Source: JABDFW01 sp035550215
Lineage (GTDB): Bacteria > Bacteroidota > Bacteroidia > Chitinophagales > Chitinophagaceae
Assembly: GCA_035550215.1 (NCBI GenBank)
Contig: DASZPM010000004.1
Coordinates: forward strand, 1-64,000
DNA length: 64,000 bases
Direction: 5' to 3'
Under the pieces are notes generated by a model, which was not told where the DNA came from, searched no databases, and saw only the letters and a program-made list of their open reading frames with translations. A program made the translations under genes and the position numbers. Positions 53,990 to 62,681 of the stretch are shown here, one piece after another; the stretch's first letter is position 1, and each line of letters starts with the position of its first letter.

Positions 53990-55126
53990 TTAGTTTTTTT
54001 TACCGGCTGCAGGTGGCTTTGCCCCACCTTCGCGTATCGTTGTGCTGTCCCGCAATTTCTGTACACCGTCAATTACAATTTTTTCGCCCGGTTCAAGGCC
54101 GCCGGTTACTATTACTTTGTCTGCTACCATTGCGCCTAAAGTTATTTTTCGCTGTGTTACTTTGCTGCCGGGTATCACAACATACACTATATATTCTCCC
54201 ATTTGCTCAGTCACTGCCTTATACGGAATAAGCATCGCGCCGGGCTTAACATTTTTAACGCGCACATTACCTGTAATACCCGGCTTTAAAATGTCTTTCG
54301 GGTTTGAAAATACCAGCCGGGTTTTTATGGTACCTGTTTGTGGGTCAACTGCCCGGTCAATTAGTACTATCCGCCCGGGGTTCGGGTAAACAGTACCGTC
54401 CGGAAGTACCAGCGTAAAAACCGAATCCTTTTGGTCGCCGCCGGTAGCAAGCAATTGGGTAAAACGGGGTATTTGTTTTTGGTCAACAAGCAGGTCAACT
54501 GCCAGCGGATCATCCTGCGATACAGAATTTAAAACCTGCGAGCCCGGTGAAACTGCTGTACCAACTTTAACCTGTGATATGCCGATTGTGCCGTCAAAAG
54601 GCGCGTAAATAGTTGAATATTTAAGGCTTGTTTCCACGCTTCTAACATTTGCTTCGGCAGCATCCACCTGTTTTTTAGCGGCATTTAATGAAGCGTCTGC
54701 ATAGTCAACCTGTTGTTTGGCAATGGCATCCTGTTTATCTAAAAAATGGTAACGGTCTGCATCTTTCTGGGCTTTGTCGAGGTTCGTTTTTTGTACCGCA
54801 ACATTGGCCAGGGCCTGCTGGTAATTGGCTTCGTATTGCTGCTGGTCAATCGTATATAACTTCTGTCCTTTAACTACGTGGTCGCCATCTTTAAAAAAAA
54901 TGCCTGTTATGTAGCCGGCCACCTGCGGCCTTATATCAACCTGGTTTAAGGCGGCAATGGTAGCGGGGTATATGTCGTAATAAACAGCGTTACCGGTATC
55001 AACGGTTGTTACATCCACCGCAACGGCGGGTGGCGCAGCGGGCTGTGCGGGTTTATTATTACATGCTGTTGACAAAAAAACAAATGCAGCCAAAATAAAA
55101 ATCGTTTTACTCATTGTAGTGGCCAT
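53990..55126 (-). CDS. RND efflux adaptor (AcrA-like MFP, lipoprotein)
   Basis: 378 aa. A lipoprotein signal peptide with lipobox FLSTAC (Cys about residue 22) is followed by a lipoyl-like half (GYITGIFFKDGDHVVKGQKL) and a coiled-coil hairpin (about 100-165). The second lipoyl half and beta-barrel follow (YAPFDGTIGISQVKVGTAVS). It joins the RND pump to the TolC-like channel. A start four codons later (55114) is also possible. It lies between the pump gene (86-bp gap) and the channel gene (24-bp gap). Confidence 0.93.
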   Translation of the reverse strand: MATTMSKTIFILAAFVFLSTACNNKPAQPAAPPAVAVDVTTVDTGNAVYYDIYPATIAALNQVDIRPQVAGYITGIFFKDGDHVVKGQKLYTIDQQQYEANYQQALANVAVQKTNLDKAQKDADRYHFLDKQDAIAKQQVDYADASLNAAKKQVDAAEANVRSVETSLKYSTIYAPFDGTIGISQVKVGTAVSPGSQVLNSVSQDDPLAVDLLVDQKQIPRFTQLLATGGDQKDSVFTLVLPDGTVYPNPGRIVLIDRAVDPQTGTIKTRLVFSNPKDILKPGITGNVRVKNVKPGAMLIPYKAVTEQMGEYIVYVVIPGSKVTQRKITLGAMVADKVIVTGGLEPGEKIVIDGVQKLRDSTTIREGGAKPPAAGKKN

Positions 55127-55150
55127 ATAAATAGCTTGAAATTTGTTTTA

Positions 55151-56470
55151 TCAATATTGAATAATGCCTAATGCCTTCTGTACATTTATTTTACTTATCA
55201 GTACCTGGTATAATGCATTGGTATAACCCGTTTCCGCCGTACGCAAATCTTCTTCCGCTGTTATAACATCAAGGTAGGTTTTTATACCTGCCTTATACTG
55301 CAGTTCCAGTGTATTGTAAACATCTGTCGCCAGGTCAAGGTTATCCTTAAAAATTGTGTAATTAAAAAGATTGCTTTTATAGGTTGCAAGCGCCTGCTCA
55401 TACTGCGTTGTAATGGTATCTTTTAAACCAATAAGCGCGTAATCAGATTTTTGAAAAGCCAGTTCTGCCCCCCGTATATTTTGCACACGCTTAAAGCCCT
55501 GGAAAATAGGAAATGACAACTGCAGCCCTATATAAGACGTTGGAAAATCCTGTGCATACAATTTAGAGAAACTATTATTTAGATAATTAAAATTGTAAGC
55601 GCCAAAAGCAGACAGCGTGGGAAAATAGGCGAGTTTATTATACCTTATGTTTGCCTGTAACAGCCTGCGTTGTGTTTCAAGTAAACGTACTTCTATGCGG
55701 TTCTCATAATTTATATATTGCGCCGTATCAATATAAATCTCGCGCTGCATCTGTACCGAATCATATTGCAGGGCAAGATAAACGCTGTCCGGGTAGCCCA
55801 TTGTCTCCTTAAGCAGTGCATATTTTGCCTGCAGGGAATCATTCTGTCCCTGTAATTGCGCCATTGATTTATTAAGGCTTATTGTTGCCCTTTTGTAATC
55901 AACTTTATCAACAATGCCTGCCTGGTACTGGGCGTATGCGTCTTTAAGGCTAAGCTGCAGGCGCTTAATATCTTCACCGGTTAGTTCTATTTGTTTTTGG
56001 GTAAGCAGTACACCGTAAAATGCCTGGCTTACATTAACTGTAACAGCAATTTTATCAGCTTCGGTTAATTGCCTTACCTGCGTGCGCACATCATTCGCTG
56101 TACGGGTTGCCAGCAAAACATCGCGGTTAAATATATTTTGCGTAGCCTGCAGCCCTATTGTTGATGTGTTTTTGGTACCTATATAATTTACCGAGCCATT
56201 AAATACACTTGCCGGCAGCTTAAAGTTATGCTGCAGGCTGGCTGCTAAGTTTAGCTGTGGGTACCAGTCAGCCAGTTTGCTTTGTATGGTTGTTTCAACT
56301 ATTTGCTGATCCACCACAGCCTGCTGTATTAAAGGCTGGTGCTTTATGGCATATTGTATACACTGCTGCAGGGTGGCATTGTTTAAGGTATCAGCATTTG
56401 CCTGCGCCAATGCGTAATACGGAACAATACAAATAAAAAATATGCAGATTTTGCCTGATAGTTTTTTCAT
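55151..56470 (-). CDS. TolC-family outer-membrane efflux channel
   Basis: 439 aa with a signal peptide (ICIFFICIVPYYALAQ). Two repeats of the OEP domain are visible: QCIQYAIKHQPLIQQAVVDQ at the start and YRQAGI/YKAGIKTYLDVITAEEDL near the end, with long helical hairpins and short strands typical of TolC. It provides the outer-membrane exit duct for the RND pump. It is the first gene of the leftward operon TolC-MFP-RND. No local repressor gene of the TetR type precedes it. Confidence 0.92.
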   Translation of the reverse strand: MKKLSGKICIFFICIVPYYALAQANADTLNNATLQQCIQYAIKHQPLIQQAVVDQQIVETTIQSKLADWYPQLNLAASLQHNFKLPASVFNGSVNYIGTKNTSTIGLQATQNIFNRDVLLATRTANDVRTQVRQLTEADKIAVTVNVSQAFYGVLLTQKQIELTGEDIKRLQLSLKDAYAQYQAGIVDKVDYKRATISLNKSMAQLQGQNDSLQAKYALLKETMGYPDSVYLALQYDSVQMQREIYIDTAQYINYENRIEVRLLETQRRLLQANIRYNKLAYFPTLSAFGAYNFNYLNNSFSKLYAQDFPTSYIGLQLSFPIFQGFKRVQNIRGAELAFQKSDYALIGLKDTITTQYEQALATYKSNLFNYTIFKDNLDLATDVYNTLELQYKAGIKTYLDVITAEEDLRTAETGYTNALYQVLISKINVQKALGIIQY

Positions 56471-56723
56471 ATATGGTTAATAAAATCCTTCCAATTGGTT
56501 ATTGCCAGTTGTATTGCATACGAAGGGAGTCTCTAATGGCGGGCAATTTTTAAACAGTTAGCAAAGGTAATAGTTAAGAATAATATTAATCAAACATTTG
56601 TTTAATTTTTTGCAAATGCAGGCTAACTACTTATTTTCTTAGGTAAACCGCATGCGCTTTTGAATACGGCAAAATCTAAAAGGTATGTTTAATTTTTGCC
56701 TTATATTACATCAAATACTTTTT

Positions 56724-57623
56724 ATGAAAATAGGCGTTATAAAAATTTGCATATATATAATTGTTTTTCAATGTGCTGCAACCAGGGTATTTTGCCAGGA
56801 TATTGACAAAATAAGGCAGGATTTTGAAAAGCAATCCAGCGGCAAAGGCGGTATTCCGTATGGTAACAACCCTGCTGCAGGTAAGTACTACAACATACGG
56901 GGCCTTAAAATGTATTGCGAGGTGTACGGGCAGGGAAAGCCATTGTTAATTATACACGGCAACGGCGGCTCAATAAGCAATTTTGTTTACCAAATTCCTT
57001 TCTTTTCAAAAAAGTATAAAGTTATTATTGCCGACAGCCGGGCGCAGGGAAAATCTGCAGACCCGGCTGATTCCCTCTCTTATGAAATGATGGCTGATGA
57101 TTACGCAGCATTGCTTGATGAAATGAAAATAGATTCTGCGTATGTAATAGGATGGAGTGACGGTGGTATAAATGCGCTGCTGCTTGCTATACGTCATCCC
57201 GGAAAAGTGGCTAAGATGGCTATTACGGGCACTAACCTGCAGCCCGATACCAACGCGGTTTACCAGGAAGTATGGGATATGGTAATACCAGCGTATAACC
57301 AGCTAAAACAAAAAACATCACTGTCGCCGGAGGAAAAAGCGGAGTTTAAATTATTAAAACTTTTATGTGAACAACCTCACATTCCTTTAACTGACCTTAA
57401 TAAAATTGCTGTACCTGCTTTAGTGATGGGTGGCGACCATGATGTGATAAAAGTTGAACATACTGTGCAGATTTTTGAGAACATACCGATGGCATATTTG
57501 TACATATTTCCCGCGTCAGGCCATAGTACGCCCGTGGTTTACTCGCAGGATTTTAATGCTAAGGTTGATAAATTCTTTTCATCACCTTACAGAAAGATAC
57601 AGGGCGAAGGAAGATTTTTTTGA
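56724..57623 (+). CDS. Secreted alpha/beta-hydrolase
   Basis: 299 aa from the ATG at 56724, which begins a signal peptide (VIKICIYIIVFQCAATRVFC). The oxyanion strand is PLLIIHGNGGSISNFV, the nucleophile elbow VIGWSDGGINALLL (Ser in GWSDGG), the acid is in MGGDHDVIKVEH and the His in FPASGHSTPVV. All three catalytic residues are present. It is probably an extracytoplasmic esterase or peptidase of unknown substrate. A further ATG 39 bp upstream would only lengthen the N-region. It is divergent from the efflux operon. Confidence 0.88.
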   Translation: MKIGVIKICIYIIVFQCAATRVFCQDIDKIRQDFEKQSSGKGGIPYGNNPAAGKYYNIRGLKMYCEVYGQGKPLLIIHGNGGSISNFVYQIPFFSKKYKVIIADSRAQGKSADPADSLSYEMMADDYAALLDEMKIDSAYVIGWSDGGINALLLAIRHPGKVAKMAITGTNLQPDTNAVYQEVWDMVIPAYNQLKQKTSLSPEEKAEFKLLKLLCEQPHIPLTDLNKIAVPALVMGGDHDVIKVEHTVQIFENIPMAYLYIFPASGHSTPVVYSQDFNAKVDKFFSSPYRKIQGEGRFF

Positions 57624-57685
57624 CGCATGTTACTTTTTGCTGTTTTAAGCGTTATATAAAACAGTCACTGATTAATTGTTGTATT

Positions 57686-58237
57686 ATGCGCCTTTGCAAT
57701 AAAATAGCCACTTATATAAAAACAGGGTACCTGCTGCATTTTATTACATTGGGTGAACTGGTGATGATATATATAATGTTACACACTTTACGGCTGGGGC
57801 ACTGGATGATGGAAGAAAACACAACCACCCGTTTTTTTATACTGCTGCCGTTTTTATGGTCGCCAATTTTTCCGCAGCTTGATGCACGCTCCCGTTACCA
57901 GGATTACAAAATGATGAAAGATTATTTTTACATATATGGGTTTGATGCCAGGCTGGTGAAGCGCATAGCTAAATCGCGCTGCCAGCGTGATGCTGTTATT
58001 ATTGCAGCAGGAGAGATGGGCGTTGAAAAGGAATGCAGGAATTATTTTAATACCTGCGGTTACAGGTGGTATCATCTTTTTCCTGATGTTATTTTTGAAA
58101 AGCCGGTGGTTCTTTTATGCTGGCAGTTTTGGCAAACAACTTTCTTTACCAAAACATATCATCCGAAAGTGGATTATAGCAGCGCAGTGCAAAGAAGTGT
58201 AAAAGACATATCCTTGCAACAGCATAAGGCCGCGTGA
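57686..58237 (+). CDS. Membrane protein of unknown function
   Basis: 183 aa from the ATG at 57686. An in-frame TTG at 57620 overlaps the previous stop and is less likely. Two hydrophobic stretches, about residues 13-35 (LLHFITLGELVMIYIML) and 48-62 (FFILLPFLWSPIF), precede a basic soluble part with several Cys (MGVEKECRNYFNTCGYRWYH). A last hydrophobic patch is at about 140-155. No domain is recognised. Its 3' end abuts the convergent YdeI-like gene with no gap. Confidence 0.6.
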   Translation: MRLCNKIATYIKTGYLLHFITLGELVMIYIMLHTLRLGHWMMEENTTTRFFILLPFLWSPIFPQLDARSRYQDYKMMKDYFYIYGFDARLVKRIAKSRCQRDAVIIAAGEMGVEKECRNYFNTCGYRWYHLFPDVIFEKPVVLLCWQFWQTTFFTKTYHPKVDYSSAVQRSVKDISLQQHKAA

Positions 58238-58756
58238 TTAAAGCAGCTCATTTCTTTCCTGTTTAAGTGCCCGCAGCAACTCGCCAAAGTGCATGCCTTT
58301 CGCCAGTGCATTAACCGATTGTGCTATTCGTTTTGTTTTGGTTTGCTCTGTTTTGGCTTCTGTTATCCACTTGGTAAAATAGTTTTGATGCGACATAGGC
58401 AGCTTGTTAAAATAAGCAAGCGCGGCCGGCTCATCCTGCAGGCATTCCAGCAGCTCAGGCGGCGGTTTTAACCCTGCTTTATCCTCTTCAATTTGTACTT
58501 GTATACTTGCGCCTTTTTTCTTTTTTACAGCTTTTCTAATAGCGGCGTTCAGGGGCATAATAAAATCACCTCCACCCATTGGCAGCAACGCAATGCCTTT
58601 TATAGCATAATCATCAAGCTTCCCCTTTACGCGAAATCCTTTTTTATTGTTGGGCTTTATTTGCTGTGTTATATCCTGCGGTATTGATATATACGTCCAT
58701 CCTGTTTTCTCCCCCTGCTCGTCAAATTGTAATATAATGGTTGTAAAAGTTATCAA
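58238..58756 (-). CDS. YdeI/OmpD-associated family protein with DUF1905 domain
   Basis: 172 aa. The N-terminal 95 residues match DUF1905 (GEKTGWTYISIPQDITQQI and FRVKGKLDDYAIKGIALLPM). The C-terminal part is the OmdA/YdeI-like helical domain (LPMSHQNYFTKWITEAKTEQ and AKGMHFGEL). The function is unknown; relatives are linked to resistance against cationic peptides or bacteriocins. The start is a TTG at 58756: no ATG is available before the conserved TFTTIILQFD strand, and a stop lies 12 bp upstream. Confidence 0.82.
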   Translation of the reverse strand: MITFTTIILQFDEQGEKTGWTYISIPQDITQQIKPNNKKGFRVKGKLDDYAIKGIALLPMGGGDFIMPLNAAIRKAVKKKKGASIQVQIEEDKAGLKPPPELLECLQDEPAALAYFNKLPMSHQNYFTKWITEAKTEQTKTKRIAQSVNALAKGMHFGELLRALKQERNELL

Positions 58757-58900
58757 CTGATTAAATTAAAGTATATCTTTAGTTTCCTTAAAACAACTAA
58801 CAAATTAACAAAATCTCGCAAAATGCGTATGCAAAAAAGGCAGAATAATGTTATTGTTGCCGATTACACGTGTTGTTATTTTGCGAAATAATAACCTTAC

Positions 58901-59527
58901 ATGAGGCCGCAGACCCTTCGTAGCCGTATAAACAGGCTACTTGCTTTTGAACAGGCGATTGATCTCAATATAATCCTGTGAATAACAGACAGGAACGGTG
59001 TAATATTATCTGCAAACAAAAAATTTTGTGAAGTTTCCCAGTACAGCCAAAATGAAATTGTTGGCAAAAATCACAACATTGTAAATTCAGGTTATCACAC
59101 CGCTGCATTTTTTACAGATATGTGGAACCACATGATGGCGGGCAATATATGGAAAGGTGAGATAAAAAATAAAGGAAAACATGGGGAGATGTACTGGGTT
59201 GATACAGTTATTGTGCCCATACCAGATAAGCAAAACCAAATAACAGAATTCCTTTCGCTGGGCGTGCTTATTTCAAGCAGCAGGGAAACTGAATTCGCTT
59301 TAACTGATGCGGCGTTTACCATCTCTCATAAAATACGGCAACCATTTGTAAACATGCAGGCATTGCTTACAATAATCCTCCTGGAAGATTTACCTGTTGC
59401 CGAAATAAAAAACCTGGCTAAAATAATGCAGGCTGAACTTGATAAAATTGATGCGCTTACCAGGCAAATGGCGCTTGATATGCATTATTATCAAACAAGG
59501 CACAAACTCAGCAGTTCACAATTGTAG
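58901..59527 (+). pseudogene. PAS-domain / HisKA-like protein gene with an internal stop
   Basis: From the ATG at 58901 the frame reads 26 codons, then TGA (58979-58981), then continues to 59527 without interruption, 208 codons in all apart from the stop. After the TGA the translation is a good PAS domain (ITDRNGVILSANKKFCEVSQ, then GEMYWVDTVIVPIPDKQ). An H-box-like helix follows (TISHKIRQPFVNMQALL), but there is no ATPase domain. It resembles short PAS-HisKA proteins of this phylum. Either it is a pseudogene, or translation restarts, for example at the ATG at 59120 (135 aa). Its end overlaps the convergent acyltransferase gene by 12 bp. Confidence 0.65.
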
Positions 59528-60709
59528 CCTTAGCCTGGCTTTGTTCAGCAGAATTACAATGCCCATAACCGCTACGGCAAAAAATGCGGACCATAACATA
59601 CCTATCCAGCCATGGTCAAGGCTGCCGGGAAACAGGCTTATACCCAAAAAACCGGTGAGGTAATAAATAAAATCGGGTATAATGTAGGTAAGTAATGGGT
59701 TTGATGCTGCGGGCTTAAAAAAGCCGGTCCATCTGTCAATATGCTTCATATCAATAAGCCAGTAAAGAAATGCAAAAATTATCGCCATAAAACCTGCGCT
59801 GTATAAACACCAGGTTGGCGTTGCATGAATTTTTGATATGAAATAGTATGGCCGCAGAAAATAGCCTGCGATAAATAACAATAGTATAAACACAGCGGCC
59901 TGCAGGTACCTTTTTTGTATACTTGCGGCATGGGTTTCATCAAAAAATATTAAGCTTACAACCATACCGCATAATACAATTGAAGTATGCGCTGCATTGC
60001 CGCTTTGGGCGGGTATAAAATGCAGCCATGCTGTATTTTGCACAACATCGGTTTTGGCAAGCCCATACCATGCCGAACAAACCGCAATAATTAATAACAG
60101 CAGGTATTTATTGCTCCTGAACAACTGGTAAAAAATACACGAGTACAGGTAGGCCCAGCCGATTAACCCGAGTATGCCCCACCACCTTGGTGTAATGCTA
60201 CCCCCGTCTTTTGACTTATAGATAATAGCCAGCCCAACGAGCATGGCAACCCCTATTGCTTTTACAGTGTATATATATTTTTTATTGGTTGTATAGTACA
60301 CCTTCCAAACCAATACTACCGCTATTAAAAAAAGTACTCCCCATAAATTTATTGACATACCCATTAGCTGCTCATTGTAGCCGCCTTCGGCATTTACCAT
60401 AAATACGCCAAGAACGAGCAGCCCTATTGTACGAAAAAGTATGTGCCATTGCAATTGCCAGAAGTTTGCGCCTTTTGCCAGCCTGTTATTAAGTGCAAAA
60501 GGTATTGACATGCCCACTATAAACAAAAAGCCGGGAAACACCACATCCACAAAACTCATCGCATCCTCATCGGCATGCATGTGTTTCATCCACCGGGGAA
60601 TATCGCTTGCCCCGGCAAGCTCATTTACAAATATCATCACCAAAATGGTAATGCCCCGCAACGCGTCAATTGACAGCACCCTGCGGTTACTTAATTTGCT
60701 ATATTGCAT
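59516..60709 (-). CDS. HGSNAT-like / DUF5009 membrane acyltransferase
   Basis: 397 aa with about ten membrane helices. The start RRVLSIDALRGITILVMIFV is the hallmark of the heparan-alpha-glucosaminide N-acetyltransferase catalytic family, followed by SFVDVVFPGFLFIVGMSIPF. Members transfer acetyl groups from acetyl-CoA across the membrane to amino sugars, as proposed for NagX proteins in chitin or peptidoglycan amino-sugar use. The convergent-side neighbour is a PAS pseudogene. A divergent chitinase gene starts 72 bp away, so a shared role in chitin use is plausible. Confidence 0.85.
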   Translation of the reverse strand: MQYSKLSNRRVLSIDALRGITILVMIFVNELAGASDIPRWMKHMHADEDAMSFVDVVFPGFLFIVGMSIPFALNNRLAKGANFWQLQWHILFRTIGLLVLGVFMVNAEGGYNEQLMGMSINLWGVLFLIAVVLVWKVYYTTNKKYIYTVKAIGVAMLVGLAIIYKSKDGGSITPRWWGILGLIGWAYLYSCIFYQLFRSNKYLLLLIIAVCSAWYGLAKTDVVQNTAWLHFIPAQSGNAAHTSIVLCGMVVSLIFFDETHAASIQKRYLQAAVFILLLFIAGYFLRPYYFISKIHATPTWCLYSAGFMAIIFAFLYWLIDMKHIDRWTGFFKPAASNPLLTYIIPDFIYYLTGFLGISLFPGSLDHGWIGMLWSAFFAVAVMGIVILLNKARLRLQL

Positions 60710-60781
60710 TAGTTAACAATTTTAAACTGTGGTAATTCAGCATTTAGATGCAAGCCTGTTAGTTTACAACCCGCTTAATGT

Positions 60782-61951
60782 ATGAAAAATAAAAATATTG
60801 CAATTGCATTTGTGTTTGGCTGTGTAATGTTACTGCTTTTTTTGTTATTAACAACCGAAAAGCAGCAGGCCGTTTCGGCTGTGGTAAATAAAGAAATTGC
60901 CTATAAAACAAAGCCGGTGGTTATAGCGTATGTTGGTGGTTACAGGGGCAATATCAACACCGATTCAATAGACGCGCCCCGCCTTACCCATATTAATTAT
61001 GCTTTTGTTGATATTAAAGATAACCGCGCCTGGCTGCACAACAGGACAGACGATAGCAACCTTAAAAAACTGGTTGCCTTAAAGGCAAGAAACCCAAACC
61101 TGAAGATTTTAATATCCATAGGCGGCTGGACATGGAGCAAGCATTTTTCAGACGCTGTATTAACCGACACAGCCCGCAAGAAATTTGCTGAAAGCGCTGT
61201 AGAAATTGTAGCGAAATATAAACTGGATGGTGTTGACATTGACTGGGAATATCCCGGCATGATTGGCGACAGCAATGTGTACCGCCCGGAGGACAAAGGA
61301 AATTATACCTTGATGTTTAAAGACTTACGCAGCAGCCTTGACAGCCTCGGCAAAATTACACATGAAAAATATTTTATTTCATTGGCAGCGGGCGCATCGG
61401 CTGAGTTCCTGGAACATACGGAAATGGACAAAGTTCAGAAATATGCAGATTTTATTAACCTGATGACCTACGACTTTACAGATGTTTTAGATACCGTTGC
61501 CATACACCACACCAACCTGTATGCTTCGCCGGGCGCGCCAAAGCAACGCTCGGCAGACGCAGGTATTTTGCAATTTGAAGCGGCGGGCGTACCGGCGGAT
61601 AAGCTGGTGTTGGGTATTGCCTTTTACGGCCATGCCATAGAAATGCGCACCACTGACAATAAGGGCCTTAACAGGAAAGCAGCCAAACGTGTGCCTGTGG
61701 GCGGGTTTACTTTTATAAACGACAGCCTGGTTAACAAAAGAGGTTTTGTGAGATATTGGGACACGGCAGCCCACGCCCCTTACCTGTTTAACGAGGCAAG
61801 AAAAATATTTATTACTTATGATGATGAAGAATCAGTAAAAGATAAGTGTGAGTATGCCATGCAGCACGGCCTTGCAGGTGTAATGTTTTGGGAATACTTT
61901 AGCGATAAGAAAGAATACCTGCTAAAAACGATAGATAATACTTTTAAGTAA
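60782..61951 (+). CDS. Glycoside hydrolase family 18 chitinase-like enzyme
   Basis: 389 aa. The N-terminal hydrophobic helix (about residues 5-22) is a signal or anchor. The barrel carries LKILISIGGWTWSKHF (SxGG motif) and the catalytic DxxDxDxE motif as DGVDIDWE, with D149, D152, D154 and acid E156. MTYDF and MFWEYFSD correspond to strands 6 and 8. All catalytic residues are present, so it is probably an active endo-chitinase or related beta-1,4-GlcNAc hydrolase, exported or envelope-bound. It is divergent from the HGSNAT-like gene. Confidence 0.94.
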   Translation: MKNKNIAIAFVFGCVMLLLFLLLTTEKQQAVSAVVNKEIAYKTKPVVIAYVGGYRGNINTDSIDAPRLTHINYAFVDIKDNRAWLHNRTDDSNLKKLVALKARNPNLKILISIGGWTWSKHFSDAVLTDTARKKFAESAVEIVAKYKLDGVDIDWEYPGMIGDSNVYRPEDKGNYTLMFKDLRSSLDSLGKITHEKYFISLAAGASAEFLEHTEMDKVQKYADFINLMTYDFTDVLDTVAIHHTNLYASPGAPKQRSADAGILQFEAAGVPADKLVLGIAFYGHAIEMRTTDNKGLNRKAAKRVPVGGFTFINDSLVNKRGFVRYWDTAAHAPYLFNEARKIFITYDDEESVKDKCEYAMQHGLAGVMFWEYFSDKKEYLLKTIDNTFK

Positions 61952-62129
61952 TGGCACTGCCTGCAAACGATGAATACTGGCAAAGAACTGCTCCTTTATA
62001 TTTATTTTATACAGGATAGGCAAGCCTCTTTTGATGTCTGAATAACGCTTTCCATAATAATTGTTGTGTTATTCATTATTCGTTAACAAAGAATTTAAAA
62101 TAGATAATGATATTTTGGCTGTAAGTAAT

Positions 62130-62137
62130 TATCTTTG
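62130..62137 (+). promoter_or_regulatory. TAnnTTTG-type -7 element of the RRM transcript
   Basis: TATCTTTG matches the -7 consensus. The transcript would begin near 62144, just before the small leader frame at 62147. No well-spaced TTTG -33 is seen. The surrounding TTATCTTTGC is repeated before the channel gene at 63729. Confidence 0.5.
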
Positions 62138-62146
62138 CGGCGAATT

Positions 62147-62278
62147 ATGAGTTTTAGACAACCAGGAAAATTGAACGATCTTATCTGCTACGCACATTCT
62201 GCTAACGAATCAGTCTTCTTTACTCCGGTGTTTTTCTCAAATCAATTATTATTTGTATTTAATCAATTATCAGCATGA
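62147..62278 (+). CDS. 43-codon leader ORF overlapping the RRM gene start
   Basis: ATG at 62147 and TGA at 62276-62278 give 43 codons (MSFRQPGKLNDLICYAHSAN, then ESVFFTPVFFSNQLLFV and FNQLSA). The stop overlaps the RRM start codon as ATGA, which suggests translational coupling. The product has no recognisable domain. Coding status is uncertain; the sequence may instead be a structured 5' leader, as in cold-shock RNAs. Confidence 0.35.
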   Translation: MSFRQPGKLNDLICYAHSANESVFFTPVFFSNQLLFVFNQLSA

Positions 62279-62580
62279 ACATTTATGTTTCAAACTTGAG
62301 CTTCAACGTTGAAGATGAAGACTTAAGGGGTTTTTTTGAAGAGTATGGCGAAATTAAATCTGCCAAAGTTATCACTGACAAATTCACACAAAAAAGCCGC
62401 GGCTTTGGTTTTGTGGAAATGGTTGATGATGAAGCAGGCCAAAAAGCCATTAAAGAGTTAGATGGTGCACAGGTTGAAGGCAGAACTATTCGCGTAACTA
62501 TTGCTAAGCCCAAAGAAGAAAAGGCTGGCAATGGCGGCGGAAGGCGCTCTTTCAGCAGCAGCAACAACAACAGGTGGTAG
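62275..62580 (+). CDS. RRM-domain RNA-binding protein
   Basis: 101 aa. A single RRM of about 82 residues: RNP2 IYVSNL at residues 3-8, RNP1 RGFGFVEM at about 42-49, and a complete beta-alpha-beta pattern ending RTIRVTIAKP. A glycine/serine/asparagine-rich tail follows (GNGGGRRSFSSSNNN), like eukaryotic and cyanobacterial glycine-rich RNA-binding proteins. It probably binds single-stranded RNA in the cytoplasm, perhaps in cold adaptation. The roughly 130-nt leader and the interleaved 3' hairpins suggest post-transcriptional control. Confidence 0.95.
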   Translation: MNIYVSNLSFNVEDEDLRGFFEEYGEIKSAKVITDKFTQKSRGFGFVEMVDDEAGQKAIKELDGAQVEGRTIRVTIAKPKEEKAGNGGGRRSFSSSNNNRW

Positions 62581-62592
62581 TATCCCCCAAAA

Positions 62593-62637
62593 AAAGCATT
62601 AAAGAGAGTTCAATGCTTTGGGCTCTCTTTTGTTTTT
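62593..62637 (+). terminator. Terminator with interleaved hairpins after the RRM gene
   Basis: The terminator stem AAAGAGAG (62601-62608) / CTCTCTTT (62623-62630) is followed by TGTTTTTT. A second perfect 8-bp stem, AAAGCATT (62593-62600) / AATGCTTT (62612-62619), interleaves with it, so the two can form a pseudoknot or compete. Confidence 0.7.
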
Positions 62638-62681
62638 TGTTTGCTCGTGTATAACTATCTATCACATTCCCGCAGGTAAAA

